From Roseburia_D yibonii (GTDB lineage: Bacteria; Bacillota; Clostridia; Lachnospirales; Lachnospiraceae): a DNA stretch of 64,000 nt. The position numbers and the translations under genes are program-made. The stretch lies in NCBI RefSeq assembly GCF_014297335.1, contig NZ_JACOQH010000002.1, forward strand, positions 357,171 to 421,170, written 5' to 3'. Positions 41,911 to 51,962 of the stretch are shown in pieces. The notes under the pieces were generated by a model. It was not told the DNA's origin. It did no database searches and was given only the letters and a program-made list of their open reading frames with translations. The number at the start of each line of letters is the position of its first letter. The stretch's first letter is position 1.

Positions 41911-42528
41911 TCAGAGCTTAATAAAATTCTTATCTCCGTGCAGGATCCGCTCACGCTCCGCTTCATCGATAGCCACGATCCTTCCCCGCCGGTCATAAGT
42001 GGTGAGCAGGGTCGTATTTTTCGCAAGATGTTTTTTCCCGTTTTCGCTTAAGATTGCCGCCAGTGAATCGAGATTCCGGCTCTTTAAAACAGCCTGCATC
42101 TGTACCTGCTTTTCCGCTTCCTCGATCCGTTCATCTGCCCACGCTTCATTCTGCGCCGCGATCTGTTCCGCGTCATCCGTTGTTTCCACCGGATCCTTTT
42201 TTTCTTCTGCCGGCGCATCTTCCCAGATAGTCCGCCAGGTCTCTTTCAAAAAGGAAATCATGGAACGCACCGATGCTTTTAACTGTTCCCAGGTAAATCC
42301 ACCACCGGATGTCTCCGTCCGGTCTTTTTGGCTCTGCGGCTGTTCCTTTTCCGGCTGCTTTTTTTCACGGTTTGCGCCGATATCCAGGATCACGCCCGGA
42401 TCCTCCTGCTTTTCCTTTTCCGAAATTGCATTCTGCCAGGCCGCGTCATAGGCGTGGATTCCGGCAGACCGTTTATTTGTTATTTTCGGATAATCATACG
42501 GGCTTCCCCCGTCAATTTTGTCTATCAT
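41911..42528 (-). CDS. Hypothetical charged protein near spoIVB
   Basis: A 205-residue hydrophilic protein, rich in Glu/Lys/Gln, with low-complexity charged stretches (about 50-75 and 105-125) and a more regular C-terminal third (LAAILSENGKKHLAKNTTLL, ending GDKNFIKL). Possible coiled coil around 120-150. No membrane segment or known motif. It lies 20 bp after spoIVB on the same strand and is probably read with it, in the slot where clostridia usually go straight to spo0A. A sporulation-time role is possible but only by neighbourhood. Confidence 0.6.
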   Translation of the reverse strand: MIDKIDGGSPYDYPKITNKRSAGIHAYDAAWQNAISEKEKQEDPGVILDIGANREKKQPEKEQPQSQKDRTETSGGGFTWEQLKASVRSMISFLKETWRTIWEDAPAEEKKDPVETTDDAEQIAAQNEAWADERIEEAEKQVQMQAVLKSRNLDSLAAILSENGKKHLAKNTTLLTTYDRRGRIVAIDEAERERILHGDKNFIKL

Positions 42529-42548
42529 GGCTGTTCCCCCATATTTTT

Positions 42549-43769
42549 CTATTTTAACATCTCCTCGATAAAAATACCATATCCTTTTGTTGGATTATTG
42601 ATATATACATGCGTCACCGCACCGATCACTTTCCCGTTCTGCAAAATCGGTGCCCCGCTCATCCCCTGTACGATTCCTCCGGTGGTCGCTAAAAGCTCCG
42701 GATCGGTCACCTCAAAAACAATCTCCCGCTTTTCTTTGGTTTCACTGTAATTTACCTCGGTGATCTCGATCTCATAATTTTTCCGCTTTCCATTCAGTTC
42801 ACAAATGATATCCGCCCTTCCGACCCCGATTTCCTGTTTGTGTCCGACCAGAACCGCGGGTACATCCGCAAGCTGCACCGGAATCTGATCTAACTTTCCG
42901 TGAATGCCTACCTCCGAATTGTTATCGATATTTCCAAGGTAATACTCCTTCCGGTAATTGATGACACCGGTCAGTTCTCCCGGCGTTCCGTGCTCTCCTT
43001 TTACAATGTCCACAATGTCTGTCTGATATAAAGAACCTGCGCGCATCGTCAGCAGAGAGCTGGTATCCGCGTCATTTACCCCATGTCCCAGCGCTCCATA
43101 GAAAAGCTCATCTGTCAGATATGTCATGGTCCCGATGCCCGCAAGATCATCACGCACCCAGATCCCAAGCTTATAGGCACCATCCTCCGAAAGTACCGGT
43201 GTCACAAAGACATCGATCTGCTCGTCCTTTCTTCGTATCCCAAGATCCAGTTTCTCCGCCCCGCAGTCATTGATCCGTCTGGTAAGCTCCTTTTTATCGG
43301 AAACCGCTTCTCCATTGACGGAACAGATATAGTCCCCGCTTTTTAACAGCGCCGCAGCAGGTTCATGGCTTATGCCATCCGCCCCGGATATGCTCCCGGT
43401 TCCGATCACAAGAATGCCATCTGTCTTTACATATATTCCGATCGGCAGTCCGCCGGGAATTACCTGTTCTTCCTCCACAACATGTACGTCTACCTGTTTT
43501 ACCGGTATGACACCAAAAAGTTTACAGGTCATGGTATATTCCGAAGGATTCCCTTCTGTCACCGGTGCCATATTGTCAAAAACATCCTGTACCTCATCCT
43601 CCACGGTAAACGTGACCGGAACATCGAAATTAAACTGCCCTTCCTCTCCGGCGATCACGTTGATCTCACCCGGAATTTCATTTTCCAGTGAATACCATGC
43701 AAAAAAAATCAGCGCGAAAAGTCCTGCCTCCGCAATTTTTTGTATTCCCTTTTGTATTCTCGCAAGCAT
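42549..43769 (-). CDS. spoIVB: SpoIVB peptidase
   Basis: Serine peptidase secreted from the forespore that triggers pro-sigma-K processing by cleaving SpoIVFA. The 406-residue protein has an N-terminal membrane/signal segment (about 12-28), a PDZ domain (about 110-190) and the catalytic domain with His229 in GALGHGVND, Asp356 in FEVTDPELL and Ser371 in GMSGAPIL. Start 43769 follows AGGATGTGG; a longer frame runs back over the recN terminator and is unlikely. Position after recN is the conserved clostridial order. Confidence 0.93.
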   Translation of the reverse strand: MLARIQKGIQKIAEAGLFALIFFAWYSLENEIPGEINVIAGEEGQFNFDVPVTFTVEDEVQDVFDNMAPVTEGNPSEYTMTCKLFGVIPVKQVDVHVVEEEQVIPGGLPIGIYVKTDGILVIGTGSISGADGISHEPAAALLKSGDYICSVNGEAVSDKKELTRRINDCGAEKLDLGIRRKDEQIDVFVTPVLSEDGAYKLGIWVRDDLAGIGTMTYLTDELFYGALGHGVNDADTSSLLTMRAGSLYQTDIVDIVKGEHGTPGELTGVINYRKEYYLGNIDNNSEVGIHGKLDQIPVQLADVPAVLVGHKQEIGVGRADIICELNGKRKNYEIEITEVNYSETKEKREIVFEVTDPELLATTGGIVQGMSGAPILQNGKVIGAVTHVYINNPTKGYGIFIEEMLK

Positions 43770-43804
43770 AAATCCACATCCTATCCAGCTGTATTTTCTC
43801 AAAA

Positions 43805-43836
43805 AAAAGAAGATATGAATCTTCATATCTTCTTTT
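43805..43836. terminator. Terminator of recN
   Basis: AAAAGAAGATATGAA and TTCATATCTTCTTTT are perfect inverted copies around a 2-base centre, followed on the minus strand by a T-run. Transcription into spoIVB therefore needs read-through or its own promoter in the few bases left. Confidence 0.8.
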
Positions 43837-43848
43837 AGTATGTGGATT

Positions 43849-45525
43849 TTACTTTTTTTCATGCAATGCCAGCTCTTTCATTTCCCGCGCGCTTTTCAGT
43901 ACCGTGTCTGTAATTGCCACGCCGCCGATCATCCGCGCCAATTCCACAACGCTCTCCTCTTTTTCCAGCGGGCGGATCCTTGAAACGGTGTTTTCTCCGA
44001 CTACGGATTTTTCGATCAGGAAATGCACATCCGCCATCGCCGCGATCTGCGGCAGATGCGTAATGCAGATAACCTGGTGGCTTTTTCCGATCACATTCAT
44101 TTTTTCCGATACCATCTGCGCGGTCCGTCCGCTGATTCCGGCATCGATCTCATCAAAGATCAGCGTACCGATGGAATCGTTTTTGGCAAGTACCGCTTTC
44201 ATTGCGAGCATGATCCTCGAAAGTTCCCCACCGGAAGCAACTTTTGAGAGCGGTTTTAGCGGCTCTCCCGGATTGGTGGAGATCAAAAACTCCGCATCAT
44301 CCATGCCGTTTGCATTTGGATTCTCCGCTTCTTTGAATTCCATGGTAAAACGGACATCTAGGAAATTCAGATCGATCAGTGCTTTTTGTACTTCTTCGGT
44401 CAGCTTCTTCGCATATTTCTTTCGTATCTTTGATACCTTCGCGCAGTCTGCCTGAAATACTTCCTGCGCCTTTTTCTGCTCTGCCCGCAGCTTTGCAACA
44501 TAAGCATCATGATCCTTTAACTGTTCGATCTTCTCTTCCCGCTTTTTCTGTCCTTCCAGGATCTGTTCTACCGAATCGCCATATTTGGACTTTAAGTGAT
44601 TGATGAGATCCAGACGTTTTTCTGTCTCAAAGAAATGCTCCTCATCAAAATCCGCCTCCTGCAGATAATCCGAGATCTCCCGGTTAAAATCACTGAGCAG
44701 GTTATCGATCTCAAGCAGTTCTTCCGAAAATCCCTGTACGGTCCGGTCAAAATCCGAAACCGCAGACAATTCTCTTAACGAGCGGGAGATCAGATCCGAT
44801 GCGCCATCCGCACCGCCCTTGGTATATTCATACGCATGACTTAATGCCTCTACGATCTTTTTGCCATTGGCGAATTTCTTATATTCACTCTCTAAGGTCT
44901 CATCTTCACCTGCCGTCAGATCCGCCTCATCGATCTCCTGCCACTCATACTCCAGAAATGAGAGTTCCCGCAGTCTCTGCTCCTCATCCATGGAATTCTG
45001 CTCCAGTTCCTCCTCGATTGCCCGGTATGTCCGGTAATCTTTTTTTAACGTTTCCTTCGGCAACTGAAGTTCGGTCTTTGCGTAATCATCCAGGATCTCA
45101 AGATGTTTTTTCTTAGACAGGAGCGACTGATGCTCATGCTGTCCGTGAATATCAATAAGCAGTGCCGCCGCCTCTTTCACCTTTGACGCCGGGACCGTCT
45201 CCCCGTTGATCCTCGCGACACTGCGCCCTCCGGTGATCTTTCTGCTCATGATGAGCATGTCATCCTCCACGGAAACGTCCATCGCCGCAAGCGCCGCTTT
45301 TATGTTTTCCTCTTTCACTTCAAAGATCAGTTCCACCAGTGCCGCGTCCGCATTTTCGCGCAGCATCTCTTTTTGCACCTTTCCACCAAGTGCAAGGTTG
45401 ATTGAACCGATAATAATGGATTTTCCGGCACCCGTCTCACCGGAAAGAATGTTTAACCCTTCGCCGAATTCAACTTCTGCCTCATCGATCAGCGCAAGAT
45501 TTTTTACATGTAAGCTGCGTAACAT
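43849..45525 (-). CDS. recN: DNA repair protein RecN
   Basis: SMC-like ATPase of double-strand-break repair, 558 residues. Walker A SGETGAGKSIIIGSI at the N-terminus, long coiled-coil arms (about 150-360), then the C-terminal half with VASGGELSRIMLAMKAVLA (signature) and LIFDEIDAGISGRTAQMV (Walker B). AAGGAGAG ribosome site, 15 bp after argR. Part of the nusB-to-spoIVB block. Confidence 0.96.
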   Translation of the reverse strand: MLRSLHVKNLALIDEAEVEFGEGLNILSGETGAGKSIIIGSINLALGGKVQKEMLRENADAALVELIFEVKEENIKAALAAMDVSVEDDMLIMSRKITGGRSVARINGETVPASKVKEAAALLIDIHGQHEHQSLLSKKKHLEILDDYAKTELQLPKETLKKDYRTYRAIEEELEQNSMDEEQRLRELSFLEYEWQEIDEADLTAGEDETLESEYKKFANGKKIVEALSHAYEYTKGGADGASDLISRSLRELSAVSDFDRTVQGFSEELLEIDNLLSDFNREISDYLQEADFDEEHFFETEKRLDLINHLKSKYGDSVEQILEGQKKREEKIEQLKDHDAYVAKLRAEQKKAQEVFQADCAKVSKIRKKYAKKLTEEVQKALIDLNFLDVRFTMEFKEAENPNANGMDDAEFLISTNPGEPLKPLSKVASGGELSRIMLAMKAVLAKNDSIGTLIFDEIDAGISGRTAQMVSEKMNVIGKSHQVICITHLPQIAAMADVHFLIEKSVVGENTVSRIRPLEKEESVVELARMIGGVAITDTVLKSAREMKELALHEKK

Positions 45526-45540
45526 ATACTCTCCTTCTTC

Positions 45541-45993
45541 TTACTCCTCAAGCAGTTTGCGGAGTCTCCCCATCAAAGAAACAGTATCATCTACCGTCCG
45601 TACCGCGCACATGATCGTATCATCCCCGGCAATACTTCCAACGATCTCATGACAGTCCATATGATCGAGCGCTGCCGCCACCGCCATTGCCATACCGGAT
45701 ACCGTCTTAACGATCAGTATATTCTGCGCCATATCCATGGAGACAAAGCCCTCCCGGAACACTCTGGTATATTTTCCGGTCAGATCCTCCGATGTCTCAT
45801 TGAGTGCCACATATTTCTGTCTGCCGCTGTTTAATGCCACCTTGGTCAGCTTCAGTTCGCGGATATCTCTCGATACGGTCGCCTGTGTCACATGATAGCC
45901 TTCTTTTTCCAGCTGTGCGGAAAGTTCTTCCTGTGTTTCAATATCATTTTTCTGAATCAGTTCTAATATTTTTGCGTGTCTGCTTGTTTTCAT
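45541..45993 (-). CDS. argR: Arginine repressor ArgR/AhrC
   Basis: Arginine-dependent regulator of arginine synthesis and breakdown, 150 residues. N-terminal winged helix (1-70) with RHAKILELIQKNDIETQEEL and VTQATVSRDIRELKLTKV; C-terminal oligomerisation/arginine domain with GSIAGDDTIMCAVRT. ATG 45993 follows GGAGGG; an ATG four codons earlier is within that site. A likely target in this window is queH-argH. Confidence 0.95.
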   Translation of the reverse strand: MKTSRHAKILELIQKNDIETQEELSAQLEKEGYHVTQATVSRDIRELKLTKVALNSGRQKYVALNETSEDLTGKYTRVFREGFVSMDMAQNILIVKTVSGMAMAVAAALDHMDCHEIVGSIAGDDTIMCAVRTVDDTVSLMGRLRKLLEE

Positions 45994-46004
45994 ATATCCC
46001 TCCA

Positions 46005-46865
46005 TCAGGCATAAGTATGCATTTTCTTTCTGAGTGTCTCAAGAAAACTTATCCTGCTCAGTTTCAAAATCTGCGTATTGGTTTTTGCTCTGTGGATCAC
46101 GATGCGGTCTCCCACTTCCAGATGCACCGCGTCATCCCCGTCAAAACTCACTTCTACTTTTTCATCCTTCTCACTCCGTCTTTGTCCGATCTCGATCTCG
46201 ATCTCATCATCGGCACTTAACACAATACTCTTGGAATTTAACGTGTGGGAATTGATCGGTGTGATCAGGATCAGATTCGCCTGCGGATCCACGATCGGGC
46301 CGCCCGCTGACATATTATATGCAGTGGAACCGGTTGCGGTAGCCGCAATGATCCCATCCGCCATAAACTCCGACAGATATTCCCCATTGACATAAACCAC
46401 CAGATTGACGATCTGGAGTGCCCCGCTCCGATGGATGACAATATCATTTAGCGCCACCGTCTCCCCGGATTTGGTGCCGCCTTTGACAACATATCCGCTT
46501 AACATCATACGGTGTTCCAATACATAATCATTGACAAACATCCGGTCGATCGCGTCATATACATTGTCTTCCTCAAGTTCACAGAGATACCCGAGATTTC
46601 CGTGATTGACTCCGACTAACGGCAGTTTTAAAGCAACCGTGTCTCTCGCCGCACGGATCAGGGTTCCATCCCCGCCGATCACCAGGATACATTCCGTATC
46701 CTCCGGTATCTGCTTCAGCGAAAGCGGACAGTTTCCGCGCCCCGGTGCGACACTCACCTGATATCCGCAGTTTCCGCCTTTTTTTTCAATATACGCACGG
46801 ATCTTCTCGGTCAGTATTAACTTCTCATCCTTTACCGCATTGGTGATGACATAAAAATTTTTCAT
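46005..46865 (-). CDS. nadK: NAD kinase
   Basis: Phosphorylates NAD to NADP. The 286-residue protein has the kinase motif VIGGDGTLIRAARD and the second glycine-rich motif with NHGNLGYL, plus TATGSTAYNMSAGGPIVDP in the C-terminal half. It begins two bases after the tlyA stop and its end is 11 bp from argR, consistent with the conserved tlyA-nadK-argR order. Confidence 0.95.
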   Translation of the reverse strand: MKNFYVITNAVKDEKLILTEKIRAYIEKKGGNCGYQVSVAPGRGNCPLSLKQIPEDTECILVIGGDGTLIRAARDTVALKLPLVGVNHGNLGYLCELEEDNVYDAIDRMFVNDYVLEHRMMLSGYVVKGGTKSGETVALNDIVIHRSGALQIVNLVVYVNGEYLSEFMADGIIAATATGSTAYNMSAGGPIVDPQANLILITPINSHTLNSKSIVLSADDEIEIEIGQRRSEKDEKVEVSFDGDDAVHLEVGDRIVIHRAKTNTQILKLSRISFLETLRKKMHTYA

Positions 46866-46867
46866 AA

Positions 46868-47668
46868 CTATGCAAGTTCCGCATGTGCCGCTTCCACTAC
46901 GGCATCAATATCCACGGACTCCTCCTTTGCCCCGTCTGTGCCATTTTCAAGATGTACCAGATACTCAATATTTCCTTCCGGTCCTTTGATCGGAGAATAT
47001 TCCAGATTCCACACATGAAATCCGAGACCGCACGCGAAATCGATCACCTTCTCGATGACTTCTTTATGTACTTTTTTATCACGCACCACGCCTTTTTTGC
47101 CGACCTTTTCCCGGCCAGCCTCAAACTGCGGCTTGATCAGGCAGACCATCTGTCCGTCCTCTTTTAGCAGTGCCTGTGCCGGTCCAAGTACCTTGGTCAG
47201 CGAGATAAAAGAGACGTCGACTGACGCAAAGTCCAACGGATCCGCAATATCTTCCGGTGTCACATAACGTATGTTTGTCTTCTCCATACAGACCACGCGC
47301 GGATCCTGTCTCAATTTCCACGCGAACTGCCCGTATCCGACATCGACCGCATAAACTTTCACTGCACCGTTCTGCAGCATGCAGTCCGTAAATCCACCGG
47401 TGGATGCGCCGATATCCATGCAGATTTTTCCATCCAGCGTAACACCGAAATTGTTCATTGCCTTTTCCAGCTTCAGTCCGCCGCGGCTCACATATTTCAA
47501 GGTAGAGCCGTGGATCTCGATCTTTGCCTCTGTGTCGAAATTCGTCCCTGCCTTATCCTCTCGCTGACCGTCAACAAATACGTTGCCCTCCATGATCATG
47601 GCTTTTGCCTTTTCCCTTGAGGTGGCCAGTCCTCTGTTTACCAATAATACATCCAGTCTCTCTTTCAT
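46868..47668 (-). CDS. tlyA: TlyA family rRNA 2'-O-methyltransferase/hemolysin-like protein
   Basis: A 266-residue protein: S4-type RNA-binding domain (1-65, MKERLDVLLVNRGLATSREK) and an FtsJ-like methyltransferase domain with the SAM site MDIGASTGGFTDCML. Mycobacterial TlyA methylates rRNA ribose in both subunits; the same role here is inference. Start at 47668 matches the family; a GTG three codons earlier is possible. Confidence 0.92.
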   Translation of the reverse strand: MKERLDVLLVNRGLATSREKAKAMIMEGNVFVDGQREDKAGTNFDTEAKIEIHGSTLKYVSRGGLKLEKAMNNFGVTLDGKICMDIGASTGGFTDCMLQNGAVKVYAVDVGYGQFAWKLRQDPRVVCMEKTNIRYVTPEDIADPLDFASVDVSFISLTKVLGPAQALLKEDGQMVCLIKPQFEAGREKVGKKGVVRDKKVHKEVIEKVIDFACGLGFHVWNLEYSPIKGPEGNIEYLVHLENGTDGAKEESVDIDAVVEAAHAELA

Positions 47669-47747
47669 AAATCCCACTTTTCTCTTTTTATAAATATATT
47701 TTAATACAAAATGAATATTTTTACATATTAAATTTTGCTAAATTTTA

Positions 47748-49613
47748 TTATAATCCAATAAATTCCGCAATGATCTTTTTATAAATCGAATCCGCGTCTA
47801 TTCCGACTTCCTGTCTTAAGATGTCCACATTGCCGTGCTCGACATACTCATCCGATATCGCGATATTTAAAACCGGCACTCCTGCATGACAGGCAGACAG
47901 ATATTCCGTCACATGCTCGCCAAATCCTCCGCTCAACACATTTTCTTCCAAAGTCACGATCAGCTTATGTTCCTTTGCCGCCTGACGCAGCATTTCCTCA
48001 TCCAGAGGTTTTGCAAATCTCGCGTTGATCAGACTGCAGTGGTAATCCAACGCCTTTAAGCGCTCCCGCACCTCAACCGCTGTCTTTACCATACTTCCAT
48101 AGGCGATCAGGGCAATGTCGCACTCGTCATAAATGATCTCACTTTTTCCAAATACGATCGGCGCACGGAATTCCTTCAATCCATCATAGGCTTCTCCACG
48201 CGGATAACGGATCGCGATCGGAGTCTCAAATTTTACGGCAAATTTGATCATATCGGACAATTCCCACTTATTTTTCGGTGCCGCGAGCGTCATATTCGGC
48301 ATTCCGGACAGATAGGAAATATCAAAGATCCCCTGGTGTGTCTCCCCGTCACTTCCGACCAGCCCCGCGCGGTCGATCGCAAATACGACCGGAAGATTCT
48401 GTATACAGACATCATGTAAGATCTGGTCGTATGCGCGCTGTAAAAACGAGGAATAGACCGCAACGATCGGCTTTAATCCCGCCGCCGCAAGTCCTGCCGC
48501 AAAGGTCACCGCATGTTCTTCCGCAATCCCGACATCAAAAAAACGCTCCGGAAACATATTGCGGAAACGCTTGAGTCCGGTACCATCTGCCATCGCCGCC
48601 GTGATCGCAACCACTTTGGGATCACGGTCACCCAGTTTTCGCATGACCGTGGAAAATATATCCTGATAATTGGCTTTTACCCGCGGCTTTAACGGAAGTC
48701 CGGTCTCAATATCAAACGGTTCTGTCCCGTGAAATCTCGCCGGATGGCGCTCCGCCGGAACATAGCCCTTTCCCTTCTTGGTGATCACATGCACCAGAAC
48801 CGCGCCTTCTATTTTGGACGCTTCATGAAATGTCCGTATCATTGCGGAAATATCGTGGCCGTCCACCGGTCCGAGATAGACGATCCCCATATTTTCAAAG
48901 TACATCCCCGGTATCACGAGCTGCTTGATGCTGCTCTTGGTCTTATGGATATTCCGTATGATCTTTTCTCCGTAAACCGGTATCCTGCTCAAGGAATCAA
49001 TGACACCGTTTTTCAAATCCTGATAGGCACTCGCCGTCCGGATGCTGCTCAGATATTTTGACATCCCTCCGACATTCTCCGAAATGGACATATTGTTGTC
49101 GTTGAGCACAATGATAAAATTTGACTTGAGCTTAGACGCATTGTTCAGTGCCTCGTACGCCATCCCGCCGGTCAGCGCTCCGTCTCCGATCACCGATATC
49201 ACTTTATAATCCTCGCCGCTTATTTCCCGCGCCATTGCGTAACCAAGTCCCGCCGAGATCGAAGTCGAACTGTGACCGGTGTCAAAACAGTCACAGGCAC
49301 TCTCCGCGCGCTTTGGGAAACCACTCATCCCGCCATATTTGCGCAGTCCGTCAAATCCTTCTTTTCTCCCGGTTAAAAGCTTGTGCGTATACGACTGATG
49401 ACCGACATCCCAGATGATCTTGTCCTTCGGCAGATCAAACGCCAGATGCATTGCCATTGTAAGTTCCACAACGCCGAGATTCGACGCCAGGTGTCCTCCG
49501 GTAACCGAGATCTTGCGGATCAGAAAATTTCTTATCTCATCTGCCAGGATCGGAAGCTCCTGCGGCTCCAGTTTTTTTATGTCATTTACCTGATTTATTT
49601 TTTCCAAGACCAT
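47748..49613 (-). CDS. dxs: 1-deoxy-D-xylulose-5-phosphate synthase
   Basis: First step of the MEP isoprenoid pathway, thiamine-diphosphate dependent. 621 residues. WDVGHQSYTHKLLTGR, the ThDP motif GDGALTGGMAYEALNN, DRAGLVGSDGETHQGIFD and the C-terminal transketolase domain are all intact. Eleven bases after ispA, so DXP and prenyl chain synthesis are co-expressed; GAGG ribosome site. Confidence 0.97.
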   Translation of the reverse strand: MVLEKINQVNDIKKLEPQELPILADEIRNFLIRKISVTGGHLASNLGVVELTMAMHLAFDLPKDKIIWDVGHQSYTHKLLTGRKEGFDGLRKYGGMSGFPKRAESACDCFDTGHSSTSISAGLGYAMAREISGEDYKVISVIGDGALTGGMAYEALNNASKLKSNFIIVLNDNNMSISENVGGMSKYLSSIRTASAYQDLKNGVIDSLSRIPVYGEKIIRNIHKTKSSIKQLVIPGMYFENMGIVYLGPVDGHDISAMIRTFHEASKIEGAVLVHVITKKGKGYVPAERHPARFHGTEPFDIETGLPLKPRVKANYQDIFSTVMRKLGDRDPKVVAITAAMADGTGLKRFRNMFPERFFDVGIAEEHAVTFAAGLAAAGLKPIVAVYSSFLQRAYDQILHDVCIQNLPVVFAIDRAGLVGSDGETHQGIFDISYLSGMPNMTLAAPKNKWELSDMIKFAVKFETPIAIRYPRGEAYDGLKEFRAPIVFGKSEIIYDECDIALIAYGSMVKTAVEVRERLKALDYHCSLINARFAKPLDEEMLRQAAKEHKLIVTLEENVLSGGFGEHVTEYLSACHAGVPVLNIAISDEYVEHGNVDILRQEVGIDADSIYKKIIAEFIGL

Positions 49614-49624
49614 AAGCCTTACCT

Positions 49625-50518
49625 CTATTTTTCTCTTTGGATCAAAGAGAGCAAAAGTTGCTCCAAAAATTTATTTTTTTCCGGCAGGGATGACAGACGT
49701 TCTACTGCCGTGACCGAAATCCGCTCCACATCCTGTTTTGCTTTATCCAGCCCTTCATAGGTGACATAGGTCGCCTTGTTGTTCTTTTCATCACTGCCGA
49801 TCGGCTTGCCTAAAACTTCCATCGTGCTGGTCACATCCAGAACATCATCCTGGATCTGAAATGCCAGCCCGATCTCTCCCGCCACCTGCGCGATGATATC
49901 CTGTTCTTCCTTGGACGCGCCAGCAAGAATCGCGCCGACTAACATGGACGCCTCGATCAGTGCGCTGGTCTTTAAGCGGTAGATAAAATCGAGTTTTTCT
50001 CTTGTGATCTCCTCACCTTTGTCTGTCTGGACATCCACAGTCTGTCCGCCCACCATTCCATAGATCCCTGCTTTTTTCGCAAGTACCGCAAACGCTTCTC
50101 CAACCCGCACGTTCTGCGGTTCCATCTGGAATGCCAAAGCTGCGGTCTCGTAGGCGAAGTTCAAAAGTCCGTCACCTGCGAGGATCGCCATCGCCTCTCC
50201 GAACGCCTTGTGTGTGGTTGGCTTTCCACGCCGCATCGCATCGTTATCCATTGCCGGCAGATCATCATGCACCAGTGAGTAAGTATGGATCATTTCAATG
50301 GCTGCCATAAACGGCTCAATGACCTTTCCTTTTCCTCCAAACAGCCGATAGGTTTCAAGCATCAGCATCGGACGCAACCGCTTTCCTCCCGCGAGAAAAC
50401 TGTAATTCATCGCCTCGATCACTTTTTTCTGAAATCCTTCTTCTTTCGGAAGGTATTTTTCTATGATCTGTTCCACTTCTTTGGTATGAAGATTGATTTC
50501 TTCTTTCTTTTTATCCAT
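49625..50518 (-). CDS. ispA: Farnesyl/geranyl diphosphate synthase
   Basis: Prenyl elongase that joins IPP to DMAPP/GPP. 297 residues. First aspartate-rich motif in LVHDDLPAMDND, second in FQIQDDVLDVT, plus GGKRLRPMLML. Supplies precursors for undecaprenyl phosphate, recycled by UppP at the end of this window. Lies between xseB and dxs, 9 and 11 bp from each. Confidence 0.95.
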   Translation of the reverse strand: MDKKKEEINLHTKEVEQIIEKYLPKEEGFQKKVIEAMNYSFLAGGKRLRPMLMLETYRLFGGKGKVIEPFMAAIEMIHTYSLVHDDLPAMDNDAMRRGKPTTHKAFGEAMAILAGDGLLNFAYETAALAFQMEPQNVRVGEAFAVLAKKAGIYGMVGGQTVDVQTDKGEEITREKLDFIYRLKTSALIEASMLVGAILAGASKEEQDIIAQVAGEIGLAFQIQDDVLDVTSTMEVLGKPIGSDEKNNKATYVTYEGLDKAKQDVERISVTAVERLSSLPEKNKFLEQLLLSLIQREK

Positions 50519-50527
50519 GGCACACTC

Positions 50528-50740
50528 CTAAAATTCTTCCAGTTCACCCTGTTCATTCAGGCAAAGCATCTTCTTTTCTACCCGGTCGATCTCCTCGTTG
50601 CAGTGTTTCAGTTTTTTCATTCCTGTTTCATAAAACGCAAACGATTCATCCAGATCCAGTTCTCCGGATTCCAGCTTCTCGATGATCGTCTCGATCTCCG
50701 CAAACGTTTCTTCCAGGCTTGGCTTTTTTTCTTCACTCAT
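50528..50740 (-). CDS. xseB: Exodeoxyribonuclease VII small subunit
   Basis: 70-residue helical subunit that assembles on XseA. Typical pattern LEETFAEIETIIEKLESGEL and DESFAFYETGMKKLKHCNEEI. Start overlaps the xseA end by 8 bp; GAGG site inside xseA. Confidence 0.93.
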   Translation of the reverse strand: MSEEKKPSLEETFAEIETIIEKLESGELDLDESFAFYETGMKKLKHCNEEIDRVEKKMLCLNEQGELEEF

Positions 50741-51962
50741 GAATATTCCTCCGAAATTCTTCCTTTTTATCCACGGTTGCTTCCAGACATCCGTTTGTCA
50801 TCTGGATCTTTATGTGATCCCCCGTCTCAACCTGGTCAACACCTGAGAGGTTCTTTCCCTCCATATCCGAGACAAAAGAAAATCCCTGGCTCAGTTTTTT
50901 TAACGGGGACAGTCCGTCCATATTCCGGGCAAGCAGTTCCATCCGATGACGCTTTTGATTTAAGACATCCCGCATTGTTCTGCCCAAACGGTCTTCCAGC
51001 TCTGCCGCATACTGCTTTTTGCTGTTTAACTGATACTCCGGACTTAATACCTTGAGCCTTGCCGCATAGGAAAGCAGACGGTTTTTTGTGAGCACTGCCT
51101 GATTTTTCATCAGACGGTTCAGACGGTTCTCACAGGACGCGATATCCTGCATCAGCCGCTCTACATCATACACCGCAAGCTCTGCCGCCGCCGATGGTGT
51201 CGGTGCCCGCAGATCCGCCACATAATCCGCGATCGTTGTATCTGTCTCATGTCCGACTGCGGATATGACCGGTGTTTCACACTCAAAAATTGCCCGTGCC
51301 ACGATCTCCTCGTTAAATGCCCACAGATCTTCGATCGATCCACCGCCGCGTCCGACGATCATCACGTCCACACCCAGCAGATCCAGTGCATGGATCCCAT
51401 TTACAATGCTCTCCGCTGCTCCATCGCCCTGCACCAATGCCGGATACAGGATCAGCTGCACATAGGGATTTCTTCTCGAAGCGATATTTCGGATATCCTG
51501 GATTGCCGCGCCGGTCGGTGCCGTCACGATCCCGACCCGTTTCACATAACGCGGGATCGGCTTTTTATATTCCTGCGCAAACATTCCCATTTCTTCCAGT
51601 TCATGTTTTAATGCCTCATAACGCAGATAGAGATCCCCCTCTCCATCGAGTGTGATCTCTTTCGCGTAAAGCTGATATTTTCCATCCCGTTCGTATACTT
51701 CAATCGATCCGGTGACAACCACCCGGTCTCCCTCTTTCATTCGAAAAGCAAGGCCACGGCGGTTTCCCGCAAACATAACGCCACTAATCGTACCGGCCGC
51801 GTCTTTTAAGGTAAAATAGATATGACCGGATGTATGATATTTACAGTTTGATACCTCACCCTTTACGCATACCCGGTGCAGTAAAAAATCCTGTGCAAAC
51901 ATATTTTTAATATAGGTATTTACCTGTCCTACCGTATATACATTTTTTCTGCCCTGTATCAT
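50733..51962 (-). CDS. xseA: Exodeoxyribonuclease VII large subunit
   Basis: Catalytic subunit of the single-strand exonuclease. 409 residues: OB fold (1-105, YTVGQVNTYIKNMFAQD), catalytic domain with GAAIQDIRNIASRRNPYV, GRGGGSIEDLWAFNEE and AVGHETDTTIADYVADLRAPTP, then helical arms and a C-terminal segment LSQGFSFVSD. The length is a little short of E. coli XseA (456). Overlaps nusB by 4 bp. Confidence 0.96.
   Translation of the reverse strand: MIQGRKNVYTVGQVNTYIKNMFAQDFLLHRVCVKGEVSNCKYHTSGHIYFTLKDAAGTISGVMFAGNRRGLAFRMKEGDRVVVTGSIEVYERDGKYQLYAKEITLDGEGDLYLRYEALKHELEEMGMFAQEYKKPIPRYVKRVGIVTAPTGAAIQDIRNIASRRNPYVQLILYPALVQGDGAAESIVNGIHALDLLGVDVMIVGRGGGSIEDLWAFNEEIVARAIFECETPVISAVGHETDTTIADYVADLRAPTPSAAAELAVYDVERLMQDIASCENRLNRLMKNQAVLTKNRLLSYAARLKVLSPEYQLNSKKQYAAELEDRLGRTMRDVLNQKRHRMELLARNMDGLSPLKKLSQGFSFVSDMEGKNLSGVDQVETGDHIKIQMTNGCLEATVDKKEEFRRNIHE

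Noticed and set aside
43805..43836. Perfect inverted repeat as a mobile-element end or attachment site
   Set aside because: T-run and position right after recN fit an ordinary terminator; there is no element around it.
42549..43862. Longer spoIVB start at 43862
   Set aside because: It would run through the recN terminator and add residues with no family match; ATG 43769 fits the membrane segment.
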